Below are positions 38,193 through 48,500 of a stretch of DNA of 62,591 bases, piece after piece; the stretch's first letter is position 1, and every line of letters begins with the position of its first letter. The notes below the pieces were generated by a model. That model was not told where the DNA came from. It was given only the letters and a program-made list of their open reading frames with translations, and made no database searches. The DNA comes from an uncultured Planctomycetaceae bacterium. GTDB taxonomy: Bacteria > Planctomycetota > Planctomycetia > Planctomycetales > Planctomycetaceae. The translations under genes and the position numbers were made by a program. The stretch spans positions 1-62,591 of the forward strand of contig CAIXQV010000281.1 in the NCBI GenBank assembly GCA_903921605.1. Reading direction: 5' to 3'.

Positions 38193-38486
38193 TTACGCGC
38201 CTTTTTCTTCCAGGATCTTCGGAACCACGAAGAACTCGCCGTCCGTCTTCGGAGCGTTGGACAAAGCCGCCTCACGAGGCAGGGATGCCAGCATCTGATC
38301 TTCCCGGAACACATTCTCCGCTGGGACAGGATGAGTCATCGGCTCAACACCCGTGATATCCACTTCATCCAGCAGACGGACATACTCCAAAATCGATGTT
38401 AACTGCTTTCCGGATGCCAGCAGTTCCTCGTCATCCAGAGCCAGTCGAGCCAGTGAAGCCACTTTGCGTACGTCAGAGAGTTCCAT
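38193..38486 (-). CDS. gatC: Asp/Glu-tRNA amidotransferase subunit C
   Basis: The 97-residue product is a typical GatC. It begins with DVRKVASLARLALDDEE and then LTSILEYVRLLDEVDITGVE, with TEPMTHPVPAENVFREDQ-like and the LSNAPKTDGEFFVVPKILE ending all matching the family. GatC holds GatA and GatB together in the complex that converts misacylated Glu-tRNA(Gln) or Asp-tRNA(Asn). gatA and gatB are not adjacent. Confidence 0.97.
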   Translation of the reverse strand: MELSDVRKVASLARLALDDEELLASGKQLTSILEYVRLLDEVDITGVEPMTHPVPAENVFREDQMLASLPREAALSNAPKTDGEFFVVPKILEEKGA

Positions 38487-38640
38487 AGTCCATCAATTTC
38501 ATAGCGTTGAAGGTGTCAGCCCGACGGAAGAAACAAATGATTTCGTTCCAATCCGTCTCACGAACTCGCGGTATGATTTCACTTCCGCTCTGAAATCGCA
38601 ACTCCCGACAGCCAAGTCTGCCGATCAAAACAAATCTGCG

Positions 38641-39483
38641 TTACTCCGCCTCGTTCTCTTCTTCCAGTTGGCGGATGTACTCAATCGCATCTTCGGCCGA
38701 GCACACGATTCGCCCCGGATGTCGCCCGTCGCGATCACAATTGGCAAGAAGATCCAGAGCATCTCCATCCTCCGCATTGGTCAGCCGCCGCCGCGCTCTT
38801 GCTCCGGCCGTTCCGTCTTTGACTCGCTGAGCAAGTCCGTGGTTTTCAATCAGCCAGCGAGTCCGATCTGAGATATATCCCTCCAAAGCCGCCAGGCCGG
38901 CAGTTACGTGATCCATGGGATCGATCCCTTTGCCGACATCATGCATCAGGGCAGCGATCAAAAAGTCTTCATCCCAGGGCCGCTGTTCTCGAGCCAGCTC
39001 AAACACCTGAAGACAATGATAAAGCACATCGCCTTCAGGATGGTTCACTCGATCCTGTCGCACACGATCCAGTGGAAGCAATAGCGACAGGAAATAGTGA
39101 TACTTGCGGTTGCCTGGAACCGGATCACTATCCGCCTTCATTTCTCCATCTGCAGAAACGAGTTGCTGCAAAGACTGACGAATTTCAAAATCCGTGGGCA
39201 GGGCTTCGGGAGGAATATGGCTGCGAGTAATCGCCCGTGCCGCACGCCAACGGGCCTGAGCGTAATTCGTCTCACGCCGCCCACTCAGCAACCGCGCGGC
39301 TTCAAAACAAATTTCACGTCGTAGTCGATCAAGGTCCATAGGCGAAGCCGATTGATCAGAAGTTTTGCGAGCAGAGAGACGTGGCGATTCATAGAAATAG
39401 CGTGGCGAGTGTCCAGCTATGTTAGCAGAACCACCACGGACTTCGAAGACGCTGTCGGCTTCCCGCTCGCTCAGCGACGTCAT
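38641..39483 (-). CDS. HD-domain phosphohydrolase
   Basis: The start is uncertain: GTG at 39522, ATG at 39495, ATG at 39483 (used here) or ATG at 39339 are all possible, and none has a strong ribosome-binding site. The C-terminal half is a clear HD domain. HCLQVFELAREQRPWDEDFLIAALMHDVGKG supplies the His...His-Asp metal ligands, and DHVTAGLAALEGY and the later LLANCDRDGRHPG Asp complete the set. Spacing recalls the HD domain of tRNA nucleotidyltransferases, but the nucleotidyltransferase domain is absent. Substrate unknown. It is upstream of gatC on the same strand with a gap of about 150 bp. Confidence 0.82.
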   Translation of the reverse strand: MTSLSEREADSVFEVRGGSANIAGHSPRYFYESPRLSARKTSDQSASPMDLDRLRREICFEAARLLSGRRETNYAQARWRAARAITRSHIPPEALPTDFEIRQSLQQLVSADGEMKADSDPVPGNRKYHYFLSLLLPLDRVRQDRVNHPEGDVLYHCLQVFELAREQRPWDEDFLIAALMHDVGKGIDPMDHVTAGLAALEGYISDRTRWLIENHGLAQRVKDGTAGARARRRLTNAEDGDALDLLANCDRDGRHPGRIVCSAEDAIEYIRQLEEENEAE

Positions 39484-39657
39484 GTCGCAAGACATACGCA
39501 GCGATTGCAAGCCGATGTGCACCGGACTTGTGGGGTCAAGTTGCCCGCGCCGAACAGTATTGGCACGTTGTGCTTATTGATAATACCAGAAGGTCTCGAT
39601 GCCACAGCCGCGATCGACAACGTACTCGCACTGGGGCCGCCCCCGTATATCCTCCGC

Positions 39658-39900
39658 GCATCCGCCTGCTTTCCGGCGACCTGCCCCGACGCCAGGTACC
39701 GCGACGGGAAGAGGACGGTGGAACTTGCGAAGAAGGCCGTTGCGAACTTAGTTCAATGCGAATTCGAACTGGCCATGACCGAACAGGGGAAGGCCATCGA
39801 GAAGCTGAAGGCAGAAGAAGCCCCGAACAAGGACGACACACAGAAGGCGCGAAGCCGAATATGCAGTGAAACTGACGTTATTGACAACCATGATTCCTGA
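39658..39900 (+). pseudogene. Remnant of a planctomycete TPR-protein C-terminus
   Basis: The plus-strand frame contains FPATCPDARYRDGKRTVELA, very close to the ATCPDAxYRDGKxAVELA segment that ends many planctomycete tetratricopeptide proteins. Then EFELAMTEQGKAIEKL resembles the final TPR helix pair. The piece between them that normally holds one TPR is missing, no start codon or upstream repeats are present, and the frame ends soon after. It is therefore read as a decayed fragment with an internal deletion, lying between the HD gene and the DUF1501 gene in a 589-bp stretch without intact genes. Confidence 0.5.
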
Positions 39901-40072
39901 CCGAGTGACGCACCGTCTGGCAAATGATAGTGCGGCTGGCAACTTCAGAGCTTGCAATCGCCTATACACTATTCCCTATTCGGTCACAGACTCGCCATTT
40001 GCGAATCGTTCAGAGTCGTCACTACAATAGTCGGTTAATTAAGTCACCTTCAAACGACGGGATCTCACAACC

Positions 40073-41560
40073 ATGCTGCGACTCCTGGGGAACCGAAAAC
40101 GACTGTGTGATGGCACCGCGCGGCGAGATCTGTTGCAGATTGGTGGCCTTGGGGCGTTTGGTCTGGCGTTGCACAACTTCCCAGGAGGATCACATGCACA
40201 AGCCGCGACACAAAGTCTCGGACCAAAATTCGGGCAGGCAAAGTCGTGCATTCTGATCTACAAATACGGTTCGCCTCCGCAGCATGAGACGTTCGATCCC
40301 AAGCCACAGGCTCCCGCGGAAATTCAGGGCGAGATGAAAGCGATTCCGACTAACGTCTCTGGAATCCACATCGGCGACCATCTGCCGAGGATCGCTCAGG
40401 TCATGGATCGACTGACTGTTGTCCGTTCTCTCACACATCCGTATCCTCTGCATGGCACCGTCTATGCGACGACCGGTATTGCCGACGTGGACACCAAGAT
40501 CGAATCGCAGCCACGACACAAACGCCAGTGGCCGTTCATTGGTTCGCTGGTGGATTATTTTGAAGATCAACGAACGCGAGGCGCGACGCCTGAGATGCCT
40601 CGCAACGTCGCACTGCCATTTGTGATGGGCTCAAAGAACGAGATTCCTCCGTTGGCCGGGTTGTACGGCGCGATGCTGGGAATGCGTTACGATCCGATCT
40701 ATACCGATTTCACCTCGGAAGGAACGGCACTCGCTCCGGAGATTCGACCTGGCAGAACCTTCAAAGATCCACTGCTTGGAATCAGAACGACGGATCGACT
40801 GTCGCTGTTCGGCGATGGTATTCCAAACGTCACTTCGTCGCACCTGGAACTTCGGCGTTCGTTACTCAGTCAGCTTGAAGGAACTCGCCGTCAATTGCAG
40901 ACCATCGAACGGATTCAGACATTCACGCAGCAACAGCAAACAGCATTTTCACTGTTGACCTCTGGCAAAATGTCTGAGGCTCTGGACTTTACTCGCGAGC
41001 CTATCAGTGTCCGTGAGTCTTATGGACTGACCCTGTTCGGTCAATCGTGCCTGGCTGCTCGGCGGCTCATTGAGGCTGGCTCAAAATTTGTCACAGTGAT
41101 CTGGGATGCGTATGGCTTGAATGCCGGCTCGTGGGATACACATCACAATCATTATGGACGGCTCAAAAACTTCCTGCTGCCGGTTTTCGACCAGACATTC
41201 AGTACGCTCATTCTGGATCTGGAACAGAGAGGAATGCTGGACGAAACATTGGTCCTTGTACTCAGTGAGCATGGTCGCACGCCGAAGATCGATTCAAAGC
41301 CTGTCGGTGCAGGGCGAGATCATTGGTCGCGAGCGTATTCACAGGTTTACGCAGGCGGCGGCATGGGACGAGGCATTGTCGTCGGACGCACGGACAAACA
41401 CGCTGGTGATGTCGAAGAGAATCCGGTGTCGCCCAAAGATGTGCTGGCGACTGCATTTTATCTGTTGGGCATCGACCCGCAAAGTACGTTCCCCGATCCG
41501 GAAGGTCGCCCGCTGCCGATCACGGGGACAGGTCGTTTCCGGCCAGAGCTGCTGGGTTGA
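40073..41560 (+). CDS. DUF1501 family protein with Tat-like leader
   Basis: The 495-residue product begins with a Tat-type leader (ARRDLLQIGGLGAFGLALHN) and carries DUF1501 hallmarks. CILIYKYGSPPQHETFDPKP comes near the start, then the alkaline-phosphatase-like fold with SLTHPYPLHGTVYATTG and TVIWDAYGLNAGSWDTHHN. VLVLSEHGRTPKIDSKPVGAGRDHW follows near the C-terminus. In planctomycetes this family is often paired with a DUF1549/DUF1553 gene; no such partner is adjacent here. Function is unknown. The phosphatase-like fold and export suggest an extracytoplasmic hydrolase. Confidence 0.92.
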   Translation: MLRLLGNRKRLCDGTARRDLLQIGGLGAFGLALHNFPGGSHAQAATQSLGPKFGQAKSCILIYKYGSPPQHETFDPKPQAPAEIQGEMKAIPTNVSGIHIGDHLPRIAQVMDRLTVVRSLTHPYPLHGTVYATTGIADVDTKIESQPRHKRQWPFIGSLVDYFEDQRTRGATPEMPRNVALPFVMGSKNEIPPLAGLYGAMLGMRYDPIYTDFTSEGTALAPEIRPGRTFKDPLLGIRTTDRLSLFGDGIPNVTSSHLELRRSLLSQLEGTRRQLQTIERIQTFTQQQQTAFSLLTSGKMSEALDFTREPISVRESYGLTLFGQSCLAARRLIEAGSKFVTVIWDAYGLNAGSWDTHHNHYGRLKNFLLPVFDQTFSTLILDLEQRGMLDETLVLVLSEHGRTPKIDSKPVGAGRDHWSRAYSQVYAGGGMGRGIVVGRTDKHAGDVEENPVSPKDVLATAFYLLGIDPQSTFPDPEGRPLPITGTGRFRPELLG

Positions 41561-41910
41561 TACTCGTGCAATCGCTGGATGTTGAAGACCAAAGTGTTGT
41601 ACCGTGCCGGAGCGTCAATATCGGCGAATTTCATGAGACCGACAATAACTCAACGGTGAAGTCAGTCTGCAGTCACCGTGACGCCCCTTTTATTGTCTCG
41701 TCAAATCTTGTCTGGAGCTGCATCAAAGTCACTGCAACGCTGAGATTCGACGCAAAAACGTTTGCGACGTCGGTCGAAATGACCCGGAGCAGCGAATTGT
41801 CGGATGCGAAGTCCCTCCCGTCGATCTCACTGGAGTGGTGTTTCGACGCATGTTGCAAAGGTGGACGTCATGGGAGCGATGCAATCTGACAGCCGCAGTG
41901 ATAGGCGATA

Positions 41911-41980
41911 ACGCCCAGCCGCTCGCCGAGAAAGAAAGTGTCAAAATATTTGGCCGAGGTTTCTGGCGGCTTTCGATGGG
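41911..41980 (+). promoter_or_regulatory. Leader element upstream of the SBBP/RTX gene, shared with the next gene
   Basis: ACGCCCAGCCGCTC, ATTTGGCCGAG and GGCTTTCGATGG occur here in the same order as at 45452-45515, with degenerate spacers. Both copies lie 90-65 bp or more ahead of a LEPR-XLL-type gene. No clear coding potential is shared between the two copies. The element could be a promoter region, an mRNA leader or a duplication scar. The rest of the gap 41561-42070 holds nothing recognisable. Confidence 0.5.
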
Positions 41981-42070
41981 TTGGGAAAGGGCTCCGAAAC
42001 GGTCGGACCTGGAATTCAAATTTCAAATCTGAAATTTCAAATTCAAAGATCCATTCACCTGGAGGTCCCC

Positions 42071-45000
42071 ATGTTGCGATCGAAGTTGGCCAGTTCTTTG
42101 ATGCAGGTCGTTGCGAATCGCTCGTTTTCCACGAAGCCAAGTTCCAGAAGGCTCACACGAAAGCAACGCAGTTGCAGGACCGAGCCGCTGGAAGTCCGGC
42201 AGTTGCTCACCGGGGATTTTGTGTGGGTGAATGCCGTGGGCTCGACGGGCAGCGATCAGGCAACCGATGTGACCACGGATTCCGCCGGGAATGTTTACAC
42301 AACCGGAACCTTTTCAGGAACAGTGGATTTTGATCCCGGTTCAGGCGTTACGAATCTGACAAGCCCGAGCGGTACTACTGGCATGTTCGTGACCAAGGTG
42401 AACAGCAATGGCGTGCTGATTTGGGCTCGCGGTTTATTAGTTGGGGGCGGCTTTGGTTCAGTAAATCCCGCAAGTATCGCAGTGGACTCCGCTGGCAACG
42501 TGCTCACTACAGGCGCATTCTCTGCGACCGTGGACTTCGATCCCGGTGTCGGAGTGACAAACATCTCGAGTTCTTTGGATATTGACGCATTCGTTTCGAA
42601 GCTGGACAGCTCAGGAAACTTCGTCTGGGCGAAGAGCGTTGGGGGTGGTGGTCCGTCGGTGCAGATGGATCGAGGGACTGGAATTGCCGTGGACAGTACT
42701 GGAAACGTTTATACGGCGGGGTTCTTCACGGGAACGGCAGATTTTGATCCAGGCAGCGGAACCACACAGCTTGTCAGCGCGGGACTAAACGACGTTTTTG
42801 TGTGGAAACTCAATAGTGCCGGCATCTTTCAGTGGGCACGCCGGATGGGAGGTGGAGGGGGTGATTCTAGTACGGGCATCGCGGTCGACGCTTTCGGCAA
42901 TGTTCACACGACGGGCTACTTCTACGGGACGGCTGATTTCGATCCAGGCTCTGGTGTTCGCGAGTTAACATCGAATGGCAACGTCGTGAACGATGTGTTC
43001 GTGTCCAAACTAAGCAGTAGTGGAGCCTATCTTTGGGCTCGTCGGCTGGGGGGCAGCGGTTCCGACTCGGGTAACAGTATCGCGGTGGACGCATTGGGAA
43101 ACGTCTATACAGCGGGCGCCTTCAAAGGAACGGCGGATTTTGATCCCGGCGCGGGAGTCAACAATTTGGCCAGCGCCGGTGGTGACGATGTGTTCGTATC
43201 AAAGCTCGACAGCAGCGGCAACCATGTCTGGGCTCGCCGAATCGGTGGAAGCGAAAACGATTCGCCAACCGACATTGCTCTGGATTCGGCTGGAAACGCC
43301 CACATCACGGGCCGTTTTTTGGGGACGGCAGATTTTGATCCAGGCGTCGGAATCAGCAGCCTGACCAGTGCCGGCGGGAGCGACGTCTTCATCATGAATC
43401 TGGACGCCAGTGGCAATCATGTCTGGGCTCGCGGTTTCGGAGGAAACGGTGCGGATGTCGCTGATGGGATCGCTCTGGACTTCGCGGGCAACAGTCACGT
43501 CGCAGGAAGTTTTTTTGAAACTGTGGATTTCGATCCGGGATTCGGAACGGCGCATCGCACCAGTGCAGGATCCGCCGGTGCATTCACGCTGAAACTTTCG
43601 CCCAACATGCTGTTTGATTTTTCAGGTTTCATCGGTGACATCAAACTGGTTCGCAATGGCGGCCTGCTGGATATGTTCTTTAATGGCTCTTTTACGTCTG
43701 GAAAGTATGTTCTGGTCGATCAGGAGCCGTTGAGCGATATTCGTGCCGTTCAAATCAGTGACTCCGCCGGATCGTCAAACTCACTGACGCTGGATTATCT
43801 GTCTGGAGGTGCCTTCGGCATTGATGGCGGGATTCACTTTGCCGCCGGAGCAGCTACCACGGATTCCATTCGCTTCATCGGACGAGCAAACGAAGGGTTC
43901 ATCTATGCCCCTGCATCCGCCACGACAAACGCCGGGACCATGCGGACCTTTGACGATGAAGTCACATTTACAGGCATCGAGAACGTTTTCGTGACCAATA
44001 CCCAGGCGGTTACGCTGGAGACCCAGGGTTCGGCGGATGTCCTGACAGTTTCAACAGCAACGGGATTTCAGGGCAATGTGGCCATGAGAATTGCGGGGAC
44101 GTCCGGAGGCACGGCGATCGCTCCTTTGACGCTGGACAAGGTCCGTGACCTGACGATCGACACGGAACAGAACGATGGACCCCTGGCACAGTCGAATGAC
44201 ACGGTGACATTCAATGCGGGCAGTTACGGAGCAAAAGGTCTGAAGAATGTCTCCGTCCAAACGGGAATCGGGATCGATACCCTGACAGTGACTGGACCGA
44301 ACATCGGCTTACCCATTGCCGGCGGAGCATTTCGGTTTCTGAGTGGATCCGAAGTGGATCGACTGTCGGCTGTGGGAAACACGAACTGGGATCTGAATGA
44401 CACTCGCCTGGTCAGTGCTGGTGGCGGGCGGATACTGCATGACGATATTGAGAAATCATCTCTTGTTGGCGGTGTTGGCAGAAACTTGCTGAATGCGAGC
44501 ATGTTCAGCGGCGATGCAACATTGAACGGCTTGGGCGACAACGATGTCCTCCGCGGCGGCCTCGGAAATGACATTCTACTGGGTGGCACTGGCAATGATC
44601 GAATCTACGGCGGTTTGGGTGACGACAGTCTGCAGGGACAGGATGGCAATGATCAGCTTTGGGGCGGCGACGATGACGACGCCCTCGCTGGCGAAGCCGG
44701 TAACGATATCCTGCGAGGTGGATCCGGCGATGATTCCCTCAACGGAGGCGACAACGACGATCAATTGTTTGGTGAGGCGGGCAACGACACTCTCAGCGGT
44801 GGCAATCACAATGATGCGATCTTTGGCGGTGATGGCAACGACACTCTGAACGGCGATGCAGGCGATGATCTACTTTGCGGTGGCCTCGGGAATGATTCAC
44901 TCACAGGCGGCACGGGAATCGATCTTTACGATCTTCAGGGCACAAGCAACGCCGAAGATCTGCGTTTGCAACGCGTCAGTTCGACTAGTGCGTTGTTTAA

Positions 45001-45202
45001 ACGCAAGCCACGTGGTATTTCGAGCGTTCTCGAACAGGACGCGATCACGATGGACGCCGCGGACGAGTTTTTGATCTCAGCTCTTGGCGGCGACGACTTG
45101 ATCACGATCGATTCCCTCTTTACCCAACTGGGCAGTGTCGACGGTGGCGATGGTACCGACGTCTGCACCGGCCCAGCCGCGTGGGCGAAAGTGAGTTGTT
45201 GA
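42071..45202 (+). CDS. Giant secreted protein: LEPR-XLL signal, SBBP beta-propeller repeats, RTX repeats
   Basis: GGAGG at 42061 supports the ATG at 42071, giving 1043 residues. The N-terminus has a basic stretch followed by EPLEVRQLLTGD, a variant of the LEPR-XLL motif that opens many large planctomycete surface proteins. Then come about eight SBBP-type repeats of roughly 50 residues, each with W(A/V)xxxGG, GIAVDxxGNVxxTG and a TADFDPG end. An immunoglobulin-like or spacer region follows (about 510-800). Next are about ten RTX nonapeptide repeats (GGxGNDxLxGG, about 810-960) that should bind calcium, and a final cap ending in AAWAKVSC. It is likely exported and surface-bound. The next gene is a second protein of this kind. 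Confidence 0.9.
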   Translation: MLRSKLASSLMQVVANRSFSTKPSSRRLTRKQRSCRTEPLEVRQLLTGDFVWVNAVGSTGSDQATDVTTDSAGNVYTTGTFSGTVDFDPGSGVTNLTSPSGTTGMFVTKVNSNGVLIWARGLLVGGGFGSVNPASIAVDSAGNVLTTGAFSATVDFDPGVGVTNISSSLDIDAFVSKLDSSGNFVWAKSVGGGGPSVQMDRGTGIAVDSTGNVYTAGFFTGTADFDPGSGTTQLVSAGLNDVFVWKLNSAGIFQWARRMGGGGGDSSTGIAVDAFGNVHTTGYFYGTADFDPGSGVRELTSNGNVVNDVFVSKLSSSGAYLWARRLGGSGSDSGNSIAVDALGNVYTAGAFKGTADFDPGAGVNNLASAGGDDVFVSKLDSSGNHVWARRIGGSENDSPTDIALDSAGNAHITGRFLGTADFDPGVGISSLTSAGGSDVFIMNLDASGNHVWARGFGGNGADVADGIALDFAGNSHVAGSFFETVDFDPGFGTAHRTSAGSAGAFTLKLSPNMLFDFSGFIGDIKLVRNGGLLDMFFNGSFTSGKYVLVDQEPLSDIRAVQISDSAGSSNSLTLDYLSGGAFGIDGGIHFAAGAATTDSIRFIGRANEGFIYAPASATTNAGTMRTFDDEVTFTGIENVFVTNTQAVTLETQGSADVLTVSTATGFQGNVAMRIAGTSGGTAIAPLTLDKVRDLTIDTEQNDGPLAQSNDTVTFNAGSYGAKGLKNVSVQTGIGIDTLTVTGPNIGLPIAGGAFRFLSGSEVDRLSAVGNTNWDLNDTRLVSAGGGRILHDDIEKSSLVGGVGRNLLNASMFSGDATLNGLGDNDVLRGGLGNDILLGGTGNDRIYGGLGDDSLQGQDGNDQLWGGDDDDALAGEAGNDILRGGSGDDSLNGGDNDDQLFGEAGNDTLSGGNHNDAIFGGDGNDTLNGDAGDDLLCGGLGNDSLTGGTGIDLYDLQGTSNAEDLRLQRVSSTSALFKRKPRGISSVLEQDAITMDAADEFLISALGGDDLITIDSLFTQLGSVDGGDGTDVCTGPAAWAKVSC

Positions 45203-45451
45203 GGAAGTGTTCTGTGTTCAGGAACGGCAGCGGTCGGGCGGAAGCCCTTCGTGTTGTCTTTTGGCCCGCAACCCTTGTCGATCTTCAGTCGTGCTATAAG
45301 GGACTAGTGATTTCGTCATTTCACCCGGAGTTGGCAGGCCGTGTAAAAATTTAGATCTGTCGGCCACGGGTTGAACAGGAGCGGTTCGCGTCAAAGCTCA
45401 GAGCAACGCCGATATGGCTTGAAGAAGTCCTCAGAAAAGCACGGGAGGCTG

Positions 45452-45515
45452 ACGCCCAGCCGCTCACAAAAAAATCCAAAAAGATTTGGCCGAGCACGGA
45501 ACAGGCTTTCGATGG
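45452..45515 (+). promoter_or_regulatory. Leader element upstream of the ELWxxDGT/RTX gene (second copy)
   Basis: This is the counterpart of the element at 41911-41980, with the same three conserved blocks. It starts 128 bp ahead of the ATG at 45580 (the first copy starts 160 bp ahead of its gene). The remainder of the gap 45203-45579 shows nothing else. Confidence 0.5.
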
Positions 45516-45579
45516 TGCAGATAGAAGCAGGAAAACGTGGCCTGCCCGAACACTCACTCCAAATATCGGACTTAATCGC

Positions 45580-48500
45580 ATGTCCCTTCAATCCAGCCTG
45601 AGCATGTTTATTTCAAGCCTGTTCCGTCCAAATCAACGACGACGAAGCCGGCAGCGAACTGCAACAGAAACGCTTGAGTCACGGCTGCTGCTGGCTGCTG
45701 ATTTCAGGTTGGTGGATGATATCAATACCGTGGACGAGGTCGCTCGAGATCTTTCAGAGAGCGTCATGATGAACGGCATCCTGTACTTCGGCGGCCGGAC
45801 GAAGTCCACAGGTCGAGAACTCTGGAGAAGCGACGGCACCGATCTCGGCACCAGGGTTGTCGCAAATATTGCTGCGGGATCAGCCGATGCGTCACCAGAC
45901 AATTTTCTGGTCATGGGCAGCACGCTGTATTTCACCGCGAACGACGGAGTTCATGGCAAAGAGCTATGGAAAACGGATGGCACTGCCGGCGGAACGGTGA
46001 TGGTCAAGGACATTGATGTGGGGTTGCCAGGTTCCCATCCAGCGAGTCTTACCAACGCCAATGGTGTGCTGTATTTCTCGGCCGACGATGGCGTCAATGG
46101 ACGTGAATTGTGGAAGTCGAATGGAACAAGTTCCGGGACAGCGATGGTTCGCAACCTGAATACGACCGCAGCTGGCGATGGAGTCCCGATGGATGGGGAA
46201 ATCGTTGCCGTCGGCAGCACAGTGTATTTCGCAGGCAATACACCAATAACTGGCACAGAGCTTTACAAAAGTGATGGGACGAGTTCCGGAACGAAACTTG
46301 TTCGTGACATGTCCCTTCCGGGAACTGTCCAGTCTCCACAAAGCTCTAATCCAAGGCAGTTTGCCAGGGTTGGAACGCAGGTCTTCTTTGTGGCGACAAC
46401 GGATATAGCAGGGCCCTATGTGGAGAATGGAATCTGGGTTACCAATGGCACTGAGAGTGGTACGGTCCGCGTCTCCGTGGGGGGGGATTTTCGGTCACTG
46501 ACTGCCGTCGGCGATGGACTCTATTATGAATCTCAGGGGTCGCTGTTTCGGGTCAGAATTGCAAACGGCTTTATCAATGAACTGATGTTAAGGTATGGTG
46601 TCGGCGAGGTGTCAGAATTCAAACAGATTGGCGGCATCACGTATTTCGGTGCGAAAGAAGGAGCCGATGTTCCACGCCTCTGGAGAACGGACGGCACACC
46701 AACCGGTACGTTTTCAATCAAGTCATTCAGTCCCCAGACAGGCTACGGTGGTGGAGGGCCAGAAGGACTCTTTGAATGGAACGGTACGCTTCATTTTCGA
46801 GTCTATGGTCGCCAAATCTGGAAAAGTACAGGCACGACCGCTGGCACATCAGGAGTTGTCACTTTTGGGGAAGGCAGCCCAGGAATTCTTGGCGCGACAA
46901 GTTCGCGTCTTTACATCAGCGGCAGCGAGGTTCTCTTCAGCAGCAACGGGACCGGTGCAGGAACAGTGAGAGTCCAGACCGTGCGGACCCATGGTTCCGC
47001 CCCGTCAAACCTTGTGGCTTTTCGTGACACGCTGCTCTTTACGGCCGATGATGGCCAATCAGGCGTCGAACTCAGGACGGTTGATTTCGACCTGATCGAT
47101 GTTTTCCCCGGACCGAGCAGTTCTTCACCGACAGAGCTGACGGTGTTTCGAGACCGAGTCTATTTCGTTGCAACAACATCGACAGGCAGGAAGCTTTGGA
47201 AGACTGATGGAACAAAAGAAGGAACCGTGATCGTCACGCCACCTTCCCTTCAAAGCAGTTCGAATCCCACATCCCTGACGGTCGTCGGTGACACGCTCTA
47301 CTTCACGGCGACCTCCCTGAACACTGGAAGAGAACTCTGGAGAGTCGACAGCCGTGGCAATGCAGGTCTTGTCAAGGATCTCCGTCCGGGCTCCGGCAGT
47401 TCAGATCCGACCTCCCTGGTTGCGGTCGGCAATCAACTTTACTTTGCAGCAAACAATGGCATCCACGGTCGGGAACTCTGGACCAGCGACGGTACCAGTG
47501 CCGGAACGAGAATGGTGGTTGATCTGCGACCGGGCGCCGAGAGTGCGGAACCAAAACATCTGACCGCTGTCGGCGGGCGAGTGTTCTTCCAGGCTCGGAA
47601 TGCCACCAGCGGATATGAACTCTTCAGCAGCACAGGAATGGCTGCAAGGACAATTCTGGTCAAGGATATTCATCCGACGTCCAGTTCGTTACCAACCCAG
47701 CTGACCAACGTCGGAGGAACGCTGTACTTCACCGCGATTGACAACACGACCGGCAGGGAGCTGTGGAAGTCTGATGGAACCAATGCCGGTACTGTTCGAG
47801 TCCGTGACATCGCCCTCGGTGCGGCAAGTTCGCTGCCGAGCGAACTGACAAACGTGAACGGTACTTTGTTCTTTCAGGCCACATCCGTCGGTGGTGACAC
47901 GGAACTTTGGAAAAGCAACGGAACTGCAGCCACAACCGTTTTGGTACAAAACATCAATCCAGCAGGCAGTTCGACACCAATCGGCCTGACCAATATCGCC
48001 GGATACCTGTACTTTTCGGCAACAAACGCAGCCAATGGCCGCGAATTGTGGCGTAGTGACGGCACCAGTTCGGGGACTGTATTGCAGCAGGATTTTGAGG
48101 CCGGTGCCGTCGACAGTACACCTGCAGGCATCGTAAGAGTAGAGAATCGACTGTACGTCTCGGCGATCACAAAGAGTTTTGGGCGGGAACTCTATGTCGA
48201 TGATCTCTTTGATTCGACAAATGGTAACGATGCGTACGTCGTCGAGTATGTTCCTTCTTCAGCCGGGAACTCACTGCGAATCCTGAAAGAACAGCCGCGA
48301 GGTGCTTCAGTTTTGCTGGCTGTCCTGCCAGCGAACGAACCCATTGATTTTCAGTCCGTTTCAGGAGTCGATTCCATCACGTTCAAAGGAACACTCACCA
48401 ACGACACATTCGTTGTTACTATGGCGAACTTCGGCGTTGACGTGACCCTGCGCGAAGCATTCATCCGCACAGGCGGTTTTAATGCCCACACGTTGGCTGG

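Noticed and set aside
44515..44930. Short-period repeats that might be taken for a CRISPR array or minisatellite
   Set aside because: They are the in-frame codons of RTX nonapeptide repeats (GGxGNDxLxGG) within the SBBP/RTX gene and lack constant repeats with unique spacers.
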